64,000 bases of DNA from Camellia lanceoleosa. Its lineage: Eukaryota; Streptophyta; Magnoliopsida; Ericales; Theaceae. The notes beneath the pieces were generated by a model that saw only the letters and a list, made by a program, of their open reading frames with translations, made no database searches and was not told the origin of the DNA. The DNA is taken from NCBI GenBank assembly GCA_025200525.1, contig CM045767.1:121260346-121324345 (forward strand), in the 5' to 3' direction. The translations under genes were made by a program, and so were the position numbers. Of the stretch, positions 58,285-64,000 are shown one piece after another (position 1 is the first letter of the stretch; the number at the start of each line of letters is the position of its first letter).

Positions 58285-59460
58285 TTTAATATTTTATGAT
58301 ATATTTGAAAATGGTTGTTAATGGCGTACTAACCTTTTGTTTTGATGGTTATAGCAAAAATTACAATATAGTATATGTTAAAAAATAACTACAGAATCAT
58401 TAAAAAACTTATAATTTTAATTATTAAAGTTGATAATTTTTTTTATTAATTTGCAAATATTTTTCTGACACTACTATTCCAATGATTGTACAAATGTGTA
58501 AAAAGGGTTGAAATGAGTGCACGAGGGTGCCAAGTAATAAAATGGGGTAAGGATAGGCTCCCATCGGCCACTCCAAAAAAATAATTGAAATTTATTTTAT
58601 TATCAATTTTTTTTTTTATAATTTCTTGTACATTCTTATTTTGTATACATTAATTATTGTTTTTGCATTCAGTCCATTCGTCTCCCTCTTACACAATTTT
58701 TACAATTCCATACAAAATTATTGAGAGTAATATTCACACTACAATTTAAAACTCATAAAAAAAAAAAATTATCTTTTAATTTCTCAAAACAAATGTGAGA
58801 GATATAACTGAAGTATAATAACTATTGCTCATTTTATAATATATGATATGTTTAACAAACACTATTTTATAATAACTATTGTTAATAGTCACAACCCTCT
58901 AATTTATGCATTTTCTGAAACAAGCACAAATTTATGACAAATATAAAAGGGGTAAATTACAAATATTACCGATATTTTTGCATCCATACTACTCACAACA
59001 TCGAAAAGGGAAAGGAATAACAAATTTTAAATAAATGAACTTGGACGAACAATTATCCATTTTACTTCAAAAAGGAAAGAATAATGTCAAATTATACATA
59101 TAAGGAGAACATATATTATATATAATTATTACATCATATCATATGATTCTTATAAGAGAGAACCACTTCAAGTTTTATTTGGTCCTATGACTTGGAATAT
59201 GCACTAGATTTGTTCATCTGATGTCTAGATCTAATGAACTCCACCCTCCTCTTTTTTTCTTTTTCTTTTTTGAGAAGAGCAATAACATCATTACATTATT
59301 TGGAAGGGGTGAATGAAGCTAGAGAGATATAGGTTGGGAAAAGCTTTGCTTGTATCACTCTATTGCTTCTTCCTACTTATAAAATAGGAATATTAGATTG
59401 TTTAGAAAGACCATGAGTTATATGTTGAGAAAAGCTTTACTTGTATCATTGGCCTAGGCC
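58285..59460. other. AT-rich intergenic DNA downstream of the WRKY gene
   Basis: No gene, repeat family or RNA could be recognised. The WRKY 3' untranslated region probably ends within the last few hundred bases. Confidence 0.5.
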
Positions 59461-59468
59461 TTGTCTTC

Positions 59469-59762
59469 TTATAAACCAACATTAAAACATGGAGAGTAAT
59501 AGTTAGGGGACCAAGAGAGAGAAGAAGGTGAAGTAGGTGGAGAAGGATAAGAAGAGGAGGATGAGGAATTGGAGGAGAAGTATTGGTTGTTTGATGGATT
59601 CCTAATCATTGAAGGCACCATATCTTCAAGTAACCCTTGTGGGCCCATTCCTTCTTCTATGGACCATGCTTGCATACAATCCACCACAAATGGGCCTTGA
59701 CTTGGGCTTGCGGAAGATAAGTTTGTCTCGGCTTCCTTGTCTCCTTTCATTGGCAGGACCAT
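59469..59762 (-). pseudogene. Out-of-frame C-terminal tail of the WRKY49-like gene
   Basis: A minus-strand frame beginning [17 protein letters not shown] overlaps the WRKY stop by a few codons. It runs through VDCMQAWSIEEGMGPQGLLE to a Ser-rich end (SSSSSSYPSPPTSPSS). GLLEDMVPSM resembles the C-terminal motif of WRKY49 proteins. It is therefore probably the true tail, separated by a one-base indel or sequence error. Confidence 0.6.
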
Positions 59763-61511
59763 TTCACGGGCTTGGGCTTGGGCCTCTCCTTTGAGATTGT
59801 ACTTTTGAGCTTCTTGGACGGTGGATCGACATGCTGGGATTGATTGAGTAGGAAATATGGGTATGCATAGTGGAGGTGAAGCCCTTCATAGGTGATGATG
59901 AGAGTGTCCGGGTCCTCAATTGATTGCTCGACTTGCTTCTTGGCACTGCATCCAGGGTTTGTGCATCTGTAGTAGCTCCTGTTTTGCATTCCAAGAAGAA
60001 GAAAAAGGCTAGATTCTTATTAGTATGATGATGGTAACAATTCAACATGGTTCAGGCTTTCTCTGTCACAAATTGGACAAGGCCCATTTTTTAGTTGTCT
60101 TATGTAGGCCAGTCAAAAACCCAGTGGACCCATTGACAAATTAATGTCAGAAAATCCTTTTTCCATTACATCAAGTGCTTACCCAATCAATTAATTATAG
60201 GGTTTAAATTTATATATATATATATATATTCAGAAAAAATCTTTTTTTTTTTTTTTGACATTAAGAAGGTTTTCTTCTGTGAATGTTTATTGGATCCTCA
60301 TAGAATTGGTCCCACAGTGGGCCATGGCCAATGTGGGATCCACCCTAAGAAAGAGACAATGCATGGGAGAGAAGTCACACTCTGCTTTTGACATTTGCCA
60401 TAACATTTAAACTATATAAAAATATTTCTGCATTGTAAAAAATATATATATTTTTTTCAATTTTTATTTTCGCGGGATATATATCTATTTATCGGCACAA
60501 AAACATGCAAAAGTGAGAAGGAAAATGTTGTGGAAAGTTGAAATTATATACCTAGGAAATGGGCTATTCTTGATAAATTTCTGACCATACTTCCTCCATT
60601 TATAACCATCATCAGACATACCACTGCCACCACAACTCTTGATTTTCAGAGTATACTTATTCTCAACCTTACTCCAACCCTTCTCTAGTATTGAAATCCT
60701 GCAAAAGAAAAAAAAGTTTATTCATGTCCAAACAGACCCAGTTCAAGAAACCCATGTATAGTTTAAGGTTAGAAATAAGTCAAGTCGACTAGAGTTTTGG
60801 AGCATTTAAGTTCAACTTGTTCAAAATTTGTCTAGTTCGATAGTTCAAGTCAAGTGTAAAGGATCAAACTCGTACTTGGCTCAACCAATATTCAATAAAC
60901 TCGAGTTTAACTTGAGTCAATTCAATTACATAAATGAGCTGAATGCAAAGAAAATTCAAACTTAAGTTAATATGGAAATTAAAGGAGAGAAAAGAAGAAG
61001 AAGAAGAAGAAGAAGAAGAAGAAGAAGAAGAAGAAGAAGAAGAAGAAGAAAATTATGAAAGAAATATTAAAAAAATCTCATATTATAATAAGTTTTATCA
61101 ACTGAATACTATGCAGCAAACTAAGAAATCAAATAAATTATATTTAATATATTATCAAAAATAAATATTAATATGTCATTGTCTTCACAATTTTATTCAA
61201 ACTTGGGTCTACTCAAGCCTAAAAGTTTAACTCAAACAATTGACTGTGAGATCAAACCTGGCTTGTGACATGTCTGGATGAAGATTGTGTTTACAGTTTG
61301 TCACTGGTAAAGCATTATCGATATCATCAATCGTCGGCTCGACAGAGACAAACTGGTTGATGGCTGATTCATTAGAAGGACTAGAATTGTATTGGCTCAT
61401 GATCATCATCTCATGTGGAGCAACCAAGAATGGTGATTCATCATCCAAAAGCTCTCTGACAAGGTCATCTTCGGACCCATCTGACCAAGTACTGGTCTTC
61501 AGTTCCTCCAT
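59747..61511 (-). CDS. WRKY49-like transcription factor
   Basis: This is a DNA-binding regulator of the WRKY family, expected to act in the nucleus on W boxes. Three exons join in phase: 61258-61511, 60552-60698 and 59747-59978, giving 210 codons. Exon 1 is acidic ([14 protein letters not shown]). Exon 2 ends with [20 protein letters not shown], the invariant WRKYGQK. Exon 3 supplies the zinc finger C-X4-C-X23-H-X-H ([11 protein letters not shown] to HLH). The intron inside the WRKY domain is at the conserved Pro-Arg position. HLHYAYPYF and the overall layout resemble Arabidopsis WRKY49. The frame stops at VKWSCQ. In another frame the downstream sequence 59469-59762 encodes GLLEDMVPSMIRN and a Ser/Pro tail like the WRKY49 C-terminus, suggesting a one-base frame change near 59750-59820. 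Confidence 0.93.
60987..61051. repeat. (GAA)n microsatellite in WRKY intron 1
   Basis: About 20 uninterrupted AAG/GAA triplets lie here. An open frame of poly-Glu across it is an artefact of the repeat. Confidence 0.95.
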
Positions 61512-61594
61512 GGAAAGTCTTGAGTCAATGAAAGCTCAGCTCAGCCTTAGCATTAGAAGAAGAGAGAGTGAGTTTAGGTGTTAAGAAGTGGGGG

Positions 61595-61602
61595 TATATA
61601 TG
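61595..61602 (-). promoter_or_regulatory. TATA box of the WRKY49-like gene
   Basis: CATATATA on the minus strand lies about 85 bp upstream of the ATG at 61511, giving a predicted leader of roughly 50-60 bases. Confidence 0.55.
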
Positions 61603-63911
61603 CAAAATGGTTTGGAGAAAAGGTATATTATGAAATGTGAGAGAAGGTGAATGAGAGTGGAGCAGATGGAGAGGAAGTCGTGGTGTTTTACATTTTTGCC
61701 CTTGAATTCTATTGCAATATTTAAGTTAGCCAGTACTAATTAGGTGGTGGTACATACATCAATTAATATATATTATGACATTATTACTGATTCCACCCAT
61801 TACACAAATTACAAATATTCAAAATTTCTAAAATTATATTACATCATTTGTTAGTACACCAATTGGTATACTAGTTGATGCATAAATTTCAAAGACAAGG
61901 GTATAATGTGTGTGCCTATATTATATGGTCAACAATCATTGGCACCCAAAAAAAATATTCACAAAAAATTCAGATAATTTAAAATTAAGTTGCACAATAT
62001 TTTGGTAAAATAAATTGTAAATCAGTTCACATAATTGTTTAAATGTCATAAATTTAACTCTTACTCATGTACATAATTTAAACTTATTTATAACTAACTA
62101 CACTAATTAAACTCATTTTATAAAGTACATAAAAAATAAAATGTATGAATTAAATTTATTCTGAGTGTAACTTTACATCGTATTAACCTACAAAAAAAAT
62201 TGTTCAAAATTTAAATTGTGTTAACCAGATTCATTATAGGTGTGACCTACAACACCTACACCATACACTCATTTGCTGGATAAATTTTAAGACAAAATTT
62301 CTGGGTTACCAGCTCTCTTTTGTGTTCATTTTTAGGATATTTTGTAGAATAGTTTTCTTTTGGGGGGGGACCTTAATTTTACCGCTATATGATATATGTA
62401 TACACACTAATTTTGACTTTCTAAGAATACCAACTTAGTCAACGGTTACATTCGGTAAGTTTTACAGTGGTGCAGTTTTTGGTAAATGATAGTAGTAGCA
62501 TCATAGAACCCAAACCACCCAAATTTGGATAAATATGTGATGTTTTTGACTCACTTCTGTTGAGAACTTGAGAGTTGAACATCCATCTTGATGGTCACAA
62601 GCAACAGTTGAGATGAATTTTGATCATGAATATTTGGTAAGATCACACACCATTATGATACAAAAAGCCTACTACCCCAGAAACAATAATCCAGAAAATA
62701 AACAAAAAAAAAGAAGGAAAAAAAGATGTGCGATTTAGATCTAATTATTGTATAACAAAATCTATATACAAAATGAATCTCAACCATCTATTCCTCTTTT
62801 TGAATATTTTTTAGAGTAAGATTTGAGTCCTAACATTGTTATTTATGATATGAGATTGACCTACCATAGATGGATGATGATCTGTCACATGTTATTTTGT
62901 AGTACCAATGTCTTATTTGGTTGTATTCTCTGTTTTCATTGAATCTTGTGATATATATGCATTAAGGTGGACCATGGTTTACCTGAACCATGACCTCTTG
63001 TCAATTTAATACAAGCAAGAGTCAACCACTAAAGAAGGAATTAAAAAGATACCCTTCCATGTCATTTTTTTTATGAATTCTTCTTGGATGTTTTATTTTT
63101 ATTTATTTATTTAATTTTTTTGGAGAAAATTCTCCAAGCTAGGCAGTTGAGCATAAGTTATAGACAAACATTGTTGATACCTTGGTGGATTATGATGCAT
63201 TAGAAAAAAAATTAAAAAAAAGAAAAAAGAAAGAGAAAGAATAAACCTTGTAGAATATAAAGCTATATTAAAAAGTTCAATGAGATGACCAATTTTAGAA
63301 AATTGTAAGATGTAAATTAAGCTCAATGAAAACTTTGCACTTATTTCCATAAAATTATATGTAGATCTGGAATTTGAGGAAAAAAATTGTGAAGAAACAC
63401 ACACACACAAAAAGAAGAAGAAGAAGAAGAAGAAGACAATAAGTGATGGAAATAACCTTTACGTAAATTTTATAATATATATATATTTTTTTTCGAATTA
63501 AACTAGAAAATGGAACAAATCAATTTTCACTTCATATTCAAATTGAAGATGGCATGGCACAATTAATAGTTTTTCTTTCATAAAATAGGCAAAATTTATT
63601 TCATAAAATTCAAATTGGAACATTGGCACTAAAGGTTGAATAAAAATAAAAAGTCAAAAGTCAAAACACAACATGACATCCCATTCTTGGAGATGGACTA
63701 CCAATCCTCTTCTAGTTCTCAAATCTTCTGGTGTAGTTTTCATCTGCTTACTGTATTACATGATTGATAATTCTATAACCACCAAATCCACTTCAACAAT
63801 CGTACATATCTAAAAAAATGTATAAAAAAAAAAGTATTCCAAAAATTATTTATTCAAAATTTTACCCGAATGTGTATAATATAAATTTATAATTAGTGTA
63901 ATGCGAGCCAT
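61603..63911. other. Upstream intergenic DNA of the WRKY gene
   Basis: It is AT-rich, with simple AAG repeats near 63413-63436. No further gene is recognised, and the small open frames here lack motifs. Confidence 0.5.
61927..62861. promoter_or_regulatory. W-box words upstream of the WRKY gene
   Basis: TTGACC/TTGACT cores occur at 61927-61932 (minus), 62413-62418 (plus), 62437-62442 (minus), 62546-62551 (plus) and 62856-62861 (plus). WRKY genes are often self- or cross-regulated through such sites. Five short words in about 1 kb is only a modest excess. Confidence 0.3.
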
Positions 63912-64000
63912 CACTACAACGCATAAGAGTTTTAGAAATTAAATTTTTTGATCTCTAAAAGTGAAAATTTTGTTACAAAAAATATTTAGGGACTAATTTC
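63912..64000 (+). mobile_element. Possible CACTA element end, cut by the window
   Basis: CACTACAACGCATAAGAG starts at 63912 and is followed by TTTAGGGACTAATTTC, a subterminal style seen in CACTA elements. The other end is outside the window, so no target duplication can be checked. Confidence 0.3.

Noticed and set aside
60943..61164. Open frame with a long poly-Glu run
   Set aside because: It is the (GAA)n microsatellite in a WRKY intron read as protein.

Overview
This is plant nuclear DNA, most likely from a eudicot. Intron-split genes with clear Arabidopsis counterparts (a mitochondrial FTSH3/FTSH10-type protease, a WRKY49-like factor and pieces of the ribosome-biogenesis GTPase BMS1) sit among long plant-type LTR retrotransposons, CACTA, Mutator-like and MITE elements. 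Only two host genes are supported, both on the minus strand: the 5' half of FTSH3/10 at the left edge (five exons, ATG at 3963, running out of the window) and a three-exon WRKY49-like gene at 59747-61511. No rRNA, intact tRNA, CRISPR or prokaryotic feature was seen.

Nearly everything between them is one Russian-doll transposon nest. Intergenic DNA at 4.2-9.0 kb holds MITEs and a solo gypsy LTR (5104-7673). A Mutator-like element (MULE) with ~230-bp terminal inverted repeats occupies 8997-57866 and carries a broken FAR1-like transposase gene. Inside it lie a solo LTR (9683-11786, TSD ATACT), a probable solo copia-type LTR (13751-14934), a short CACTA (56149-57272, TSD ATT) and a large CACTA (15582-55820, perfect 16-bp ends, TSD CCT). 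Without inserts the MULE would be ~4.2 kb.

The large CACTA is ~6.5 kb without inserts. It shows no transposase but holds captured host-gene DNA: five consecutive BMS1 exons with their introns (51861-54656, minus strand), including an apparent U12-type AT-AC intron. It is split by a retrotransposon stack (15780-49517): a Tekay/Del-like Ty3/gypsy element on the minus strand (15780-24207, gag, pol and a chromodomain remnant); a Tat/Ogre-like Ty3/gypsy element on the plus strand (from 24208) with gag, protease, RT, RNase H, a second archaeal-type RNase H and integrase, followed by two antisense genes, one with a TATA box and one with a plant mobile domain; a gag-plus-3'LTR fragment (42190-43287 and LTR 43342-45270); and a second Tat LTR copy (45271-49517).

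Reading frames in the retroelements are broken far more than their LTR similarity would suggest. Many differences between paired LTRs follow fixed word changes at CAG/CTG sites (CAGTA to CAAGA, CTGTA to CAGA). This looks more like a systematic sequencing error at CHG-methylated cytosines than mutation, so frame breaks inside these repeats should be read with caution.
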